NCBI GenBank assembly: GCA_017440585.1
Contig: JAFSGW010000006.1
Span: forward strand, 1-38,543
Length of the DNA stretch: 38,543 nt
From: Clostridia bacterium
Lineage (GTDB): Bacteria; Bacillota; Clostridia; UMGS1883
Direction: 5' to 3'
Of the stretch, positions 15,756-25,500 are shown piece by piece (the first letter of the stretch is position 1; each line of letters starts with the position of its first letter). Both the position numbers and the translations under genes were made by a program. The notes below the pieces were generated by a model. It ran no database searches. It was not told where the DNA came from and worked only from the letters and a program-made list of their open reading frames with translations.

Positions 15756-16666
15756 ACACAAAAGTAAATTTCTGTGGTGTTGAATTTGAAAATCCCGTTG
15801 TTACGGGCAGTGGCACCTTTGGCTTTGGCTATGAATATTCACAGTATTATAATTTGGACTCTATCGGTGGTATAAGCGTTAAGGGCTTAACCTTAAAGCC
15901 CCGTGAAGGCAACAAGCCTCCCCGTATTGCAGAGGTTTACGGCGGTATTTTAAACAGCGTAGGCCTTCAGAACCCCGGTCTTGAGAACTTTTTAACAAAC
16001 GACCTGCCCTTTTTAAAGAAGAAGTTTAAAAAGTGCAAAATTATTGCAAACATTGCAGGTAACACAATTGAAGATTATATCGAAATGGGTAAACTGGTTG
16101 GTCAGAGCAATGTTGACTTGGTTGAAATGAACATTTCCTGCCCCAACGTAAAGCACGGCGGTGTTGCCTTCGGTACAGACTGCAACATGGTAGCCGAAAT
16201 TACAAGTAAGGTTAAGGAGCAGTGCGACAAGCCTCTTGTTGTAAAGCTTTCTCCCAACGTAACAGACATTGTTGCCATTGCAAAGGCGGCAGAGGGTGCA
16301 GGTGCTGACGGCTTAAGCCTTATAAACACCCTTTTGGGTATGAAAATTGATATTAACACACGTCGCCCCATTTTAAACAACAACGTGGGCGGTATGAGCG
16401 GCCCTGCTGTTAAGCCCGTGGCTGTGAGAATGGTATGGCAGGTTGCAAATGCCGTTAACATTCCCATTATCGGTATGGGCGGTATACAGGACGGTAACGA
16501 TGCTGTTGAATTTATGCTGGCGGGTGCTTCCCTTGTTTCTGTAGGTACACAGAACTTTGTTGACCCCTATGCAGCAGTAAAAACAGCAATGGGCATTGAA
16601 GAATATATGACAAAGCACGGCATCGAGGACGTGAACGAATTAATCGGTGCGGTTAAACCTTGGTAA
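15752..16666 (+). CDS. pyrD: dihydroorotate dehydrogenase B, catalytic subunit
   Basis: A class 1B, NAD-linked dihydroorotate dehydrogenase (FMN TIM barrel, cytoplasmic) that partners PyrK. It is 304 residues long. The catalytic base is Cys130 in EMNISCPNVKHGG, typical of class 1 enzymes rather than the serine of membrane class 2 enzymes. FMN-binding segments include VTGSGTFGFG, SVKGLTLKPREGN and IGMGGIQ. Its start overlaps pyrK (ATGA). metG begins 16 bases downstream. Confidence 0.95.
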   Translation: MNTKVNFCGVEFENPVVTGSGTFGFGYEYSQYYNLDSIGGISVKGLTLKPREGNKPPRIAEVYGGILNSVGLQNPGLENFLTNDLPFLKKKFKKCKIIANIAGNTIEDYIEMGKLVGQSNVDLVEMNISCPNVKHGGVAFGTDCNMVAEITSKVKEQCDKPLVVKLSPNVTDIVAIAKAAEGAGADGLSLINTLLGMKIDINTRRPILNNNVGGMSGPAVKPVAVRMVWQVANAVNIPIIGMGGIQDGNDAVEFMLAGASLVSVGTQNFVDPYAAVKTAMGIEEYMTKHGIEDVNELIGAVKPW

Positions 16667-16682
16667 GAAAGAGTTGATACAA

Positions 16683-18632
16683 ATGAGTAAAGGTAAATAT
16701 TATATTACAACTGCCATAGCATATACCTCAGGCAAGCCTCATATAGGCAACAGCTATGAAATTATGCTGGCAGACTCTATCGCGAGATTTAAAAGAAAAG
16801 ACGGCTACGATGTGTTCTTCCAGACAGGCACAGACGAGCACGGTCAGAAAATTGAATTAAAGGCGGCTGAAGCAAATGTGTCCTGCCAGGACTTTGTTGA
16901 CTCTGTTGCAGGTGTTATAAAAGAGCTCTGGGATATGGTTGACACCTCCTACGACAAATTCATCCGCACAACAGATAAGGACCACGAAAAGCAGGTTCAG
17001 AAAATTTTCAAGAAGCTTTATGACCAGGGCGACATCTATAAGGGTGCTTATGAAGGCTTGTACTGCACACCCTGCGAATCCTTCTGGACAGAAAGTCAGC
17101 TGGTAGACGGCAAGTGCCCCGACTGTGGCAGAGAAGTAAAGCCTGCCAAGGAGGAAGCATACTTCTTTAAAATGAGTAAGTATGCTGACCGACTTATTGA
17201 GCACATTAACACACATCCCGAGTTTATACAGCCCGTGAGCCGTAAGAACGAAATGATGAATAACTTCCTCATTCCCGGGCTTCAGGATTTGTGTGTGTCA
17301 AGAACAAGCTTCAAGTGGGGTATTCCCGTTGAATTTGACCCCAAGCACGTTGTATACGTGTGGCTCGATGCCCTTACAAACTACATTACAGGTATAGGCT
17401 ACGATGCAGAGGGTAACAGTACAGAGCAGTATAAGAAGCTCTGGCCTGCAGACTTACACCTTATCGGTAAGGACATTATCCGTTTCCATACAATTTACTG
17501 GCCCATTTTCCTTATGGCATTGGGCGAGGAATTGCCCCGTCAGGTATTTGGCCACCCCTGGCTTTTGCAGGGCGACGGCAAAATGAGTAAGAGCCGTGGT
17601 AACGTAATTTACGTTGACGACTTGGTAAAGCTCTTTGGCGTTGATGCTGTAAGATACTTCGTGCTCCACGAAATGCCCTTTGAAAACGACGGCGTTATCA
17701 GCTGGGAGCTTATGGTTGAAAGGTTCAATTCTGACCTTGTAAACACCTTGGGTAACCTTGTATACAGAACAATTTCCATGACAAATAAATATTTTGGCGG
17801 CACTGTTAAGAAAACGGGCGTTGAAGGCGAAACGGATGCTGACCTTAAAGCTGTTGTTACAGAAACAGTAGGCAAGGTAAAGGCAAAGATGGACGGTCTC
17901 AGGGTTGCAGATGCTCTTACAGAAATTTTCACTGCAATAAAGCGTTGCAACAAGTACGTTGACGAAACAGAGCCCTGGGTACTCGCAAAGGACGAAGCAA
18001 ATAGTGACAGATTAAGCGAAGTAATGTACAACCTTTGCGACTCCATCATTACAATTGCAAGCCTTCTTGAGCCCTTTATGCCCCGTACGGCAAAGGCAAT
18101 CGAGGAGCAGCTTAACTGCAGCTTAAGAAGCTTTGAGGACTGCGAAAAGAGCGGTCTTTATCCTGAGGAGGGCAAGGTAACAGATGCTCCCACAATGCTT
18201 TTTGCAAGAATTAAGCTTGAGGACATAATGGCAGAGGTTGAAAAAATCATGGGTGCACAAAAGCCCAAGGAGCCTGAAAAGAAGGTAATAGAAAAGCCCG
18301 AAGAAAAGGCAGAAATTTCCATCGATGATTTTTGTAAGATGGATTTAAGAGTGGGTAAGGTAATAGCATGTGAAAAGGTTAAGAAGTCCAATAAGCTTTT
18401 AAAGTTCCAGCTTGACTTCGGCTACGAACAGCGTCAGATTGTATCGGGCATTGCAAAGTATTATAACCCCGATGATTTAATCGGCAAAAACGTGGTTGCA
18501 GTTGTTAACCTTGCACCCGTTAAGCTTTGCGGTGAACTGAGCCAGGGTATGATTCTTTCTGCGGCAAACGACGAGGAATTAAGCCTTGTTTCACCTATTG
18601 CAGAAATTGCCCCCGGCAGCGAGGTAAGATAA
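16683..18632 (+). CDS. metG: methionine--tRNA ligase with C-terminal tRNA-binding domain
   Basis: A class I synthetase that charges tRNA-Met. The 649-residue form carries the HIGH-like PHIGN (19-23), a zinc knuckle CTPC ... CPDC, KMSKSRGN (300-307), an anticodon-binding helical domain and, from about residue 545, an EMAP/Trbp111-type tRNA-binding OB domain (DLRVGKVIACEKVKKSNKLL). The ATG at 16683 is preferred to an upstream start at 16647 inside pyrD; its ribosome site (AAGAAAGAG) is weak, suggesting coupling to pyrD. A lysine/glutamate-rich linker separates the catalytic and OB parts. Confidence 0.95.
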   Translation: MSKGKYYITTAIAYTSGKPHIGNSYEIMLADSIARFKRKDGYDVFFQTGTDEHGQKIELKAAEANVSCQDFVDSVAGVIKELWDMVDTSYDKFIRTTDKDHEKQVQKIFKKLYDQGDIYKGAYEGLYCTPCESFWTESQLVDGKCPDCGREVKPAKEEAYFFKMSKYADRLIEHINTHPEFIQPVSRKNEMMNNFLIPGLQDLCVSRTSFKWGIPVEFDPKHVVYVWLDALTNYITGIGYDAEGNSTEQYKKLWPADLHLIGKDIIRFHTIYWPIFLMALGEELPRQVFGHPWLLQGDGKMSKSRGNVIYVDDLVKLFGVDAVRYFVLHEMPFENDGVISWELMVERFNSDLVNTLGNLVYRTISMTNKYFGGTVKKTGVEGETDADLKAVVTETVGKVKAKMDGLRVADALTEIFTAIKRCNKYVDETEPWVLAKDEANSDRLSEVMYNLCDSIITIASLLEPFMPRTAKAIEEQLNCSLRSFEDCEKSGLYPEEGKVTDAPTMLFARIKLEDIMAEVEKIMGAQKPKEPEKKVIEKPEEKAEISIDDFCKMDLRVGKVIACEKVKKSNKLLKFQLDFGYEQRQIVSGIAKYYNPDDLIGKNVVAVVNLAPVKLCGELSQGMILSAANDEELSLVSPIAEIAPGSEVR

Positions 18633-18633
18633 C

Positions 18634-19404
18634 ATGTTATTTGATGTGCATGCACATTACGATGACGAGCGTTTTGACGAGGACAGGGACATTATCCTGT
18701 CCTCAATGCTTGATAACAACGTAGGTCATATTATAAATATAGGCTATAACTTAAAGTCAAGCCGTGACAGCATTGCATTAAGTGAGAAATACCCCTTTAT
18801 GTATGCGGCGGTAGGGTTTCATCCCTCCGATGCACACCTTATGACAAAAGAGGATTTTGACGAAATAAAAAAGCTGGCACAGCACCCTAAGGTAGTTGCC
18901 ATAGGCGAAATAGGGCTTGACTACTACTACGGCAAGGAAACAGAGGAAGTGCAGAGAAGGGTTTTCCGTGAGCAGATTGAGCTTGCAAAGGAGGTTAACC
19001 TGCCTTTCCAGGTGCATAACCGTGACTCCACCCGTGATTGTGTTGACATTTTGCGTGAATCCAACATGGGCGAAAGGCGAGGCATGATGCACTGCTTTAG
19101 TGAAAGCAGGGAAACCGCCAAAAAGATACTTGATTTAGGCATGAAAATTTCAATAGGCGGTGTTTTAACCTTTAAAAACAACGTGAAAACCGTTGAGGTT
19201 GTAAAATATGTGCCCATTGAGGATTTGATGATAGAAACTGACTGCCCCTACCTTGCTCCTGTGCCCTACAGAGGAAAGCGTAATTCCTCATTGTATATTC
19301 ACGCAGTAGCTGAAAAAATTGCTGAATTAAAGGGTATGGACGTTGACGAGGTTATAGCAATTACGGAGAAAAACGCGAAAAACTTTTTTGATATTAAGGA
19401 CTGA
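18634..19404 (+). CDS. tatD: TatD-family metal-dependent hydrolase (DNase)
   Basis: A TIM-barrel metal-dependent hydrolase of the TatD family, associated with 3'-5' DNA exonuclease activity and DNA fragment processing. The 256-residue product has the metal-binding motifs MLFDVHAHYDDERF (His6, His8), AIGEIGLDYYYG, FQVHNRDS, GMMHCFSE and IETDCPYLAPVPYRGKRN in the family order. The start is 2 bases after the metG stop. The metG-tatD pairing is widespread in Bacillota. A radical SAM gene follows 5 bases later. Confidence 0.93.
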   Translation: MLFDVHAHYDDERFDEDRDIILSSMLDNNVGHIINIGYNLKSSRDSIALSEKYPFMYAAVGFHPSDAHLMTKEDFDEIKKLAQHPKVVAIGEIGLDYYYGKETEEVQRRVFREQIELAKEVNLPFQVHNRDSTRDCVDILRESNMGERRGMMHCFSESRETAKKILDLGMKISIGGVLTFKNNVKTVEVVKYVPIEDLMIETDCPYLAPVPYRGKRNSSLYIHAVAEKIAELKGMDVDEVIAITEKNAKNFFDIKD

Positions 19405-19409
19405 AGATA

Positions 19410-20012
19410 ATGAATATTATTGCTTATCCTATAGGGGATAGCTTGTACCTGAATTTAACAAACCGTTGCACAAACGCCTGCACCTTCTGTGTACGTACAA
19501 CAACAGACGGTGGCATGGGCTATGACTTGTGGATTGATAAGGAGCCTACGGTAGCCCAGATGGTTGCCGACATAAAGGCAAAGGGCGTTGAAAACTATAA
19601 GGAGCTGGTGCTTTGCGGTTACGGCGAGCCTACAGAGCGGTTTGATGACATGCTTGCCGTTGTAAGGGAAATTAAGGCATATTGCCCCGTAAAGGTACGC
19701 CTTAACACAAACGGCCATGCAAATTTAATTGCAGGTGAGAGCGTAACACACAAAATGGAAGGGCTTATTGACATTGTGTCAATATCCTTGAATGCTCCCG
19801 ATGCGAGAAAATACAACGAAATCTGCAAGTGCCAATTTGGCGAGGATGGCTTTTACGGCATGATAGAATTTGCAAAAGAGGCAAAAAGCTATGTGCCCCG
19901 TGTTATCTTTTCCGTGGTTGACGTTATGGATAAAGAAGATATTGAAGCTTGCAGGAGAATTGCAGAGGAAGCAGGCATTGAATTCAGAGTGAGAGAATTT
20001 ATAACAGACTGA
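19410..20012 (+). CDS. TatD-linked radical SAM protein
   Basis: A compact 200-residue radical SAM protein. The [4Fe-4S]/SAM motif is CTNACTFC (Cys20, Cys24, Cys27; CX3CX2C), preceded by LYLNLTNR. LCGYGEPTERFD gives the GGE-like SAM-binding turn, and VRLNTNGHAN and ISLNAP are further core strands. The barrel appears minimal, with no auxiliary cluster cysteines or SPASM extension. It matches the described 'TatD-linked' radical SAM family, whose substrate is unknown. The only guilt-by-association evidence is its position 5 bases after tatD and 18 bases before panB. Confidence 0.82.
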   Translation: MNIIAYPIGDSLYLNLTNRCTNACTFCVRTTTDGGMGYDLWIDKEPTVAQMVADIKAKGVENYKELVLCGYGEPTERFDDMLAVVREIKAYCPVKVRLNTNGHANLIAGESVTHKMEGLIDIVSISLNAPDARKYNEICKCQFGEDGFYGMIEFAKEAKSYVPRVIFSVVDVMDKEDIEACRRIAEEAGIEFRVREFITD

Positions 20013-20030
20013 TGCAAAGGAGGATTTTCC

Positions 20031-20870
20031 ATGAAAAACACAACATTGACTTTTGCCGAAATGAAGAAGAAGGGCGAAAAGATAACAATGCTTACCGCCT
20101 ACGATTACTCTACAGCTAAACTGGTGGATAAAGCAGGCATAAACTCAATCCTTGTCGGGGACTCCTTAGGTATGGTTATGCTTGGCTATCCTGACTCCAC
20201 CCGTGTTACAATGGAGGATATGCTCCATCATGTAAAGGCAGTTGCAAGAGGTGCAGAAAATGCCCTCGTTGTTGCAGACATGCCCTTTATGAGCTATCAG
20301 ACAAGCGTGTATGATGCCGTCTGCAATGCAGGCAGGCTTATTCAGGAGGGCGGTGCCGGCTGTGTTAAGCTTGAAGGTGGCGTTTCTGTAAAGGAGCAGA
20401 TAAAGGCAATTGTAGAGGCAGGCATTCCCGTTTGCGGTCACGTTGGGTTAACACCTCAGTCAATAAATGCCTTTGGTGGCTTTAAGGTTCAGGGCAAAAC
20501 AAGTGAAGCGGCAATGAAAATTATTGAAGATGCAAAAGCCGTTGAAGAGGCAGGTGCCTTTGCAATTGTCCTTGAGGGCATCCCTGCACCCCTGGCAGAC
20601 ATTATAACAAACATGCTCACCATTCCCACAATAGGCATTGGTGCAAGCAAAAACTGCGACGGACAGGTTTTGGTTTATCAGGACATGGTTGGAATGTATT
20701 CCGACTTTACGCCTAAGTTTGTAAAGCGTTATGAAAATGTGGGCGAGGTAATGACAAGTGCCTTTAAAAAGTACGATGAAGAGGTTAAAGCAGGTGCTTT
20801 CCCCACAGAGGAATATACATATAAAATGAATGAAGAAGTTTTGAAGGAAATCGAGGCGCAATTAAAATGA
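20031..20870 (+). CDS. panB: 3-methyl-2-oxobutanoate hydroxymethyltransferase
   Basis: PanB transfers a methylene-THF-derived hydroxymethyl group to alpha-ketoisovalerate, forming ketopantoate for pantothenate and CoA synthesis. The 279-residue protein shows the family blocks [31 protein letters not shown] with the Mg-binding aspartate, [21 protein letters not shown] and [27 protein letters not shown] precedes the ATG. The stop overlaps the panC start by 4 bases. The ketopantoate reductase gene (panE) is not in the window. Confidence 0.96.
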   Translation: MKNTTLTFAEMKKKGEKITMLTAYDYSTAKLVDKAGINSILVGDSLGMVMLGYPDSTRVTMEDMLHHVKAVARGAENALVVADMPFMSYQTSVYDAVCNAGRLIQEGGAGCVKLEGGVSVKEQIKAIVEAGIPVCGHVGLTPQSINAFGGFKVQGKTSEAAMKIIEDAKAVEEAGAFAIVLEGIPAPLADIITNMLTIPTIGIGASKNCDGQVLVYQDMVGMYSDFTPKFVKRYENVGEVMTSAFKKYDEEVKAGAFPTEEYTYKMNEEVLKEIEAQLK

Positions 20871-21703
20871 AAATTTTAACAACCGTTAAAGAAGTACGTG
20901 AATATGTGAAATCTGCCCGTATGGCAGGGAAAACAGTTGGCTTAGTGCCCACAATGGGCTATCTGCACGAGGGCCATGCATCTTTGGTTAAAAAGAGCGT
21001 AGCGGAGTGCGATGTTACAATTGTAAGCATTTTTGTAAACCCCACCCAGTTTGCACCCAATGAGGACTTTGATGCTTACCCCAGAGACCTGGAGCACGAC
21101 GTGAAGCTTCTGACAGAGTGCGGTGCGGACTGTGTTTTTCACCCCGAAGCTGATGAGATGTATTTTTCCGATGCCACAACAACCATTGTGCCCGACGTTT
21201 TGAGCAAAAACCTTTGCGGTAAAACACGCCCCATTCACTTTGGCGGTGTGTGCACTGTTGTAGGCAAGCTTTTTAACATAGTTACACCCGATAAGGCATT
21301 TTTCGGTCAGAAGGATGCTCAGCAGCTTGCCATTATAAAGCGTATGGTAAGAGACTTGAACTTTCCGGTTGAGGTTATCGGCTGTCCCATTATCCGTGAA
21401 GAGGACGGGCTTGCTAAATCAAGCCGTAACACCTACCTTAACGGGGACGAAAGGAAAGCTGCACTTTGCTTAAGTCAGGCTGTAAGGATAGGTCAGGATA
21501 TGGTAAATAGTGGCGAAAAGAGCACAAGGGTAATTCTTGATGCCATGATTAAGCATATCGAAAGTGAGCCTCTGGCTAAAATTGACTACGTTCAGGCAGT
21601 GGACGGCTCCATGCAGGATGTTGAAGAGGCAGGAGAGGACACGCTTTTTGCAATGGCGGTGTATATCGGCAAAACAAGACTGATAGACAATTTTATGGTT
21701 TAA
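20867..21703 (+). CDS. panC: pantothenate synthetase (pantoate--beta-alanine ligase)
   Basis: PanC activates pantoate with ATP and ligates beta-alanine. The 278-residue protein shows [15 protein letters not shown] (the HIGH-type nucleotide-binding motif), [40 protein letters not shown] and the KMSKS-like [11 protein letters not shown]. It starts within the last codons of panB, so the two are coupled. A 98-base gap containing palindromes separates it from the panD start. Confidence 0.96.
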   Translation: MKILTTVKEVREYVKSARMAGKTVGLVPTMGYLHEGHASLVKKSVAECDVTIVSIFVNPTQFAPNEDFDAYPRDLEHDVKLLTECGADCVFHPEADEMYFSDATTTIVPDVLSKNLCGKTRPIHFGGVCTVVGKLFNIVTPDKAFFGQKDAQQLAIIKRMVRDLNFPVEVIGCPIIREEDGLAKSSRNTYLNGDERKAALCLSQAVRIGQDMVNSGEKSTRVILDAMIKHIESEPLAKIDYVQAVDGSMQDVEEAGEDTLFAMAVYIGKTRLIDNFMV

Positions 21704-21707
21704 TCAA

Positions 21708-21780
21708 ACACTCCCTCAGCCGCCAAAGGCGACAGCTCCCTCAAAGAGGGAACCGACATACTTTCCTGCCTTTACAGGGC
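21708..21780. repeat. REP-like cluster of three small hairpins between panC and panD
   Basis: The gap contains CGCC-AAA-GGCG (21721-21731), TCCCTC-AAA-GAGGGA (about 21737-21751) and CCTGCC-loop-GGGCGG (about 21765-21782). The CCCTCAG...GCGACAGCTCCCTCAAAGAGGG pattern resembles a palindromic repeat I recall as frequent in gut Clostridia genomes; that is recollection, not a search. No T tract follows, so read-through into panD is expected. Confidence 0.55.
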
Positions 21781-21801
21781 GGGATGACGAAGGTGATAGA
21801 T

Positions 21802-22194
21802 ATGACAATTACAATGTTGAAGGGAAAAATTCACCGTGCAAAGGTGACCCAGGCAGAAATTAATTACATAGGAAGCATTACTGTGGACAGTAATCTTTTA
21901 GAGGCGGCAGGCATCCTTGAATACGAGAAGGTGCAGGTTGTTGACATAACAAACGGTAACCGTCTTGAGACCTACACAATTGCAGGCGAAGCAGGAAGCG
22001 GTGTTATATGCCTTAACGGTGCGGCTGCAAAGCTTGTTGAGGTTGGCGACAGAATAATTATTATGGCTTATGCCCAGATGGATATGGAAGAGGCTGACGG
22101 CTTCAAGCCGAGAGTTGTATTTGTTAACAAGGAAAATAAAATAGTTAAAAAGGCTCACTACGAAAAAGCAGGGGAGCTTTTTGAAGAGGTTTAA
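21802..22194 (+). CDS. panD: aspartate 1-decarboxylase (pyruvoyl enzyme precursor)
   Basis: PanD makes beta-alanine for PanC. It is a self-cleaving proenzyme: cleavage between Gly24 and Ser25 turns Ser25 into the pyruvoyl cofactor. With the ATG at 21802 the product is 130 residues, and NYIGSITVD places Gly-Ser exactly at 24-25, which supports this start over the one at 21784. GAAGGTGAT lies just upstream. Other conserved parts are [38 protein letters not shown] and IIMAYAQM. It completes a panB-panC-panD set and ends the rightward housekeeping block. Confidence 0.96.
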   Translation: MTITMLKGKIHRAKVTQAEINYIGSITVDSNLLEAAGILEYEKVQVVDITNGNRLETYTIAGEAGSGVICLNGAAAKLVEVGDRIIIMAYAQMDMEEADGFKPRVVFVNKENKIVKKAHYEKAGELFEEV

Positions 22195-22210
22195 AGAAAT
22201 GCGGTAAATG

Positions 22211-22439
22211 AGCGTGTCGAAAAAGTCGACACGCAACAAAAAATCTTGCTGAGAGCAATATTTTTTGTTAATATTTTTCTAAGGAACAAAGTGACGATTT
22301 CTCGTGCAAGGGGTCTGCGAGCCCCCTAAAATCGCCACTTTCGGAGGGGCAATGCGATTGTCCCTCCGATTTTATTCGGGGAACCTTCTTCCCCGAACCC
22401 TTCGCGGTTGTGCGAAAAGTTTAGGCTTGTCGACAGTCT
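22211..22439. mobile_element. MITE-like element beside the panD terminator
   Basis: A 229-base non-coding element with related ends: AGCGTGTCGA on the left and AGACTGTCGA (reverse complement) on the right match at 8 of 10 positions. It is bracketed by perfect 15-base direct repeats GAAATGCGGTAAATG (22196-22210 and 22440-22454). Its interior is a chain of stem-loops: 22212-22234 (9-bp perfect), 22238-22266, 22288-22341, 22341-22369, 22375-22397 (9-bp perfect) and 22401-22416. No transposase is encoded. Removing the element and one direct-repeat copy restores panD followed directly by its terminator. Confidence 0.6.
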
Positions 22440-22440
22440 G

Positions 22441-22477
22441 AAATGCGGTAAATGTCTCAAATTTACCGCATTTTTTT
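22441..22477 (+). terminator. rho-independent terminator of the leu-to-pan gene block
   Basis: AAATGCGGTAAAT (22441-22453) pairs perfectly with ATTTACCGCATTT (22461-22473) across a 7-base loop, and the stem runs into seven Ts (22471-22477). It is the first clear terminator after leuC. It now lies 246 bases past the panD stop because of the inserted element. Confidence 0.85.
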
Positions 22478-22512
22478 GTTGCCAAAAACACATAAATTTA
22501 ACAATTAATATG

Positions 22513-22541
22513 TTGATTTAGCACCTGATATATGTTAGTAT
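22513..22541 (+). promoter_or_regulatory. predicted promoter of the secreted GH105 gene, with overlapping dyad
   Basis: TTGATT (22513-22518) and TAGTAT (22536-22541) are 17 bases apart, with an extended -10 TG at 22533-22534. ACCTGA (22523-22528) and TCAGGT (22546-22551) form an inverted repeat that spans the -10, and the adjoining TATAT/ATATA bases continue the symmetry with one offset. This is a plausible operator for a carbohydrate-responsive regulator. Confidence 0.55.
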
Positions 22542-22589
22542 ATAGTCAGGTACGTGTCCATTTTGATTTGTATGGAAAGGATGATAAAA

Positions 22590-25500
22590 ATGAGAATGAA
22601 AAAGGTTTTGTGTCTTGTTCTCGCAACGGTTATGACACTCAGCTTCATGCCGACAGTATTGGCTGAAGATATGGTGCTCTCCGGTTATCAGGTGAACAGC
22701 ACTACAACACTGGCAGGCGAAATGCCGCTTCTTCCTGACAGAGCGGTTTTAACCTTCGAAAATGGCGATGTATTGATTGAATATATCACATGGAACGAAT
22801 TTGATGAGAGTCTGTATGCCACAGAGGGCACCTTTGAGGTGACAGGCGTTACAGAGTCGGGCTATGAGGTTAAAACAACGGTTACTGTTGAAAAAAATGC
22901 AGATACCGACGTTGCCTCGGGCTTACTCGCGTATTATAACTTTGACAATATCGGAACAAATCCCTCCGTTATTTCCGACGTTTCCGGCAACGGTAACGAT
23001 GCGACAGTTTTAAACACTGTTGTAGAAGGTGATGGCGGCTGGAACCCCGGTGCTAATAACGTTCTTACAATTACAGAGGATGGTATTGCCAATTTCCCCG
23101 GTAACACATCAGGCGGCTGGTGGTCTAATTACCTCGGTGCTGCATTGAAGCTTCCCAACAACATTAACTCCGGTGTTGACAGCTTCTCCTTCTCCGCATG
23201 GATTAAGGCAGACGGTGATTATCAGTATGCAAACAACATGACGAGATTTTTTGATTTCGGTAATCTCGGCAGCGGCAGTAACAATGCATACAACAGCATT
23301 TTTGCAAGATATACCTCCTCCTCAGGTCTTCTGCGTATTCAGGACAGAGAAATAAACAAATACCAGGAAGCAACAATTTCCTCCCGTCCCTTTACAGATG
23401 TGTGGGGTCACTTTGCATTTGCATATGAAAAGAATGAGGAAACAGGCTATTACGAGACAAAGGTTTACATAAACGGTGAAGAGGTTCCTCAGTTTACAAC
23501 AAATAATGTTTACACCCGTGCACTTTCCGATTTAGGTGAGCTTACAGATGTAAACAACGGCTTCTTCATAGGCAGAACTGTATGGGCAGCTACAAACCAG
23601 CAGGTTACAGATAACCCCGACTTCAAGGGTCAGATGGACGAAATCCGTCTTTATAACCGTGCTCTTACCGAAGGTCAGGTTAAGTATCTTTATGAAACAA
23701 CCTCTCCTACAGGTATGATTGAAATGACAGACTACTACGTTGACGACGTAACAACCATGGCAGGGGACTATCCTCTCCTTCCCGAAACAGTAACTGTTTA
23801 TTATAATACAGGTGCTGAAAAGAAAGTTGGCGTAGTATGGGACCTTCTTACCTCTGACATGTACTCTCAGGCAGGCAGCTTCATGGCAGGCGGCTTTACT
23901 GAAGAGGGTAACTATGTTGAGGTTAAGGTAATTGTTATAAAGAAGGACACATCTACTCTTAAGGAAGGTCTTCTGGCATATTACAGCTTTGATGATGACG
24001 AGGCTGAACCCGATAGCATCATGGATGCTTCAGGCAATAACAACAACGCTTCCGTTCATAACCTTTACCGTGAGGTTCAATCAGGTGGCTGGGGTGGCGG
24101 CACCACAACTGTTGTTGAAAGAAAAATGACAGTTGAGGAAGGCGTTCTTCATTTCCCCGGTGCATTAATCGGTGAGGATGCAGGCTTAACAGGAAGAAAC
24201 CAGAGAAACCAGTTCTTCTCCGGTCCTGCAATCCGTATGCCTGATGGCATAAACGATGGTGTAGAGGAATTTACATATTCCGCATGGATTTATGCAGATA
24301 CTGATTACCGCTACTCCTCCGGCTTACAGAGGTTCTTTGACTTCGGTAACGGTGAGAAGGATTCCTTCTTCTTCCGCTATGTTCCCTCAACAGGCGAAGC
24401 CCGTTTCCAGGACAGAGGCGTAGGAAGTGGTAGTAATGACGAGGCATCTTTTATTGGTGCAACACTTGAAGACAACCCCTTTGCAGACAAGTGGGCACAT
24501 CTTGTTATAACCTACGAAAAGAGCACAGAGGGCGAGTATTATACACCTCACATTTATATTGACGGCGTAGAAAGATACGAATTTGACAATTCACTTACAA
24601 CACTGACCCGTGACTTAGGTGATTCTGTTTCATCCTCAAGCTCAAACTATGGTATGTGGATTGGTAAGACACAGTGGGCATTTAATAGCAGCGAAGCAGC
24701 AAACAACCCCGAATTCAAGGGTAAGATGGACGAAATCCGTCTTTATGACAGAGCACTTAGTGCAAGCGAGGTTGCTGAGCTTTACAATGCAAAGAAGCCC
24801 TCAGACGTGCCCGTTGATTACGAAAGCATGCCTAAAACAGAGATTGCAATAGCAGAGGATGTTGAGCTTTCGGGCAAATACCCCTCTACAAACATGAACG
24901 GTGAGGATGTAATGCTTGTATCCTCCAACAACGGTGCGGCATATACACGCTATGGTGTAATGAGACCTGGTGAGCTTACAGCAGGCGATGTAGCTTCCCT
25001 TGCAAACTGCGAAAAGACAGTTTTGAGCGTTTACGTAAACCTTATCGATAACTGGGGAAGTGCAGATGAATTTTACTGCTATGGCTTAACAGGCAGTGCA
25101 GATGCATGGAATGTTGACGAAATAACCTACGAAAACTATGCGGAAGTATTGGGCGGAAGCATTACGGACAGAGGTGTTTTTGAAGCAGGCGAGCTTTTAG
25201 ACACACAGATTGCATCCGGTCAGATGAAGGATTTCTATATGCAGTGGGACGTTACAGATTTTGTAAAGGCTCATGCTGCAGAGGGATTCTCCTTCCTTAT
25301 TACCTGCGGAAGCAACGTTGCATATATAGTAACAAGCGAAACAGACGAGGCAGAAAAGGCTCCCGAGCTTATAGTTTATCAGCAGGGTACACCTATCACT
25401 GTAAAGAGAGTGGATACAGATGGTAATGAAATTTCTTCCTCTGTTGTTTACGGCGTAGCAGGCGAGAGCTACACATATAACGTGGCAGATGCTCTTGTAA

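Larger units (their letters stand above)
22195..22589. other. 395-base non-coding interval after panD
   Basis: This stretch has no supportable gene. In order it contains a 15-base direct repeat copy, a MITE-like element (22211-22439), the second direct repeat copy inside a rho-independent terminator (22441-22477), an AT-rich spacer and the predicted promoter of the following secreted GH105 gene (22513-22541). Confidence 0.8.

Noticed and set aside
22211..22439. Structured region after panD as a riboswitch
   Set aside because: It lies 3' of panD and upstream of a terminator, contains only simple successive hairpins, and has direct repeats and inverted ends of an inserted element. No known riboswitch core was recognised.
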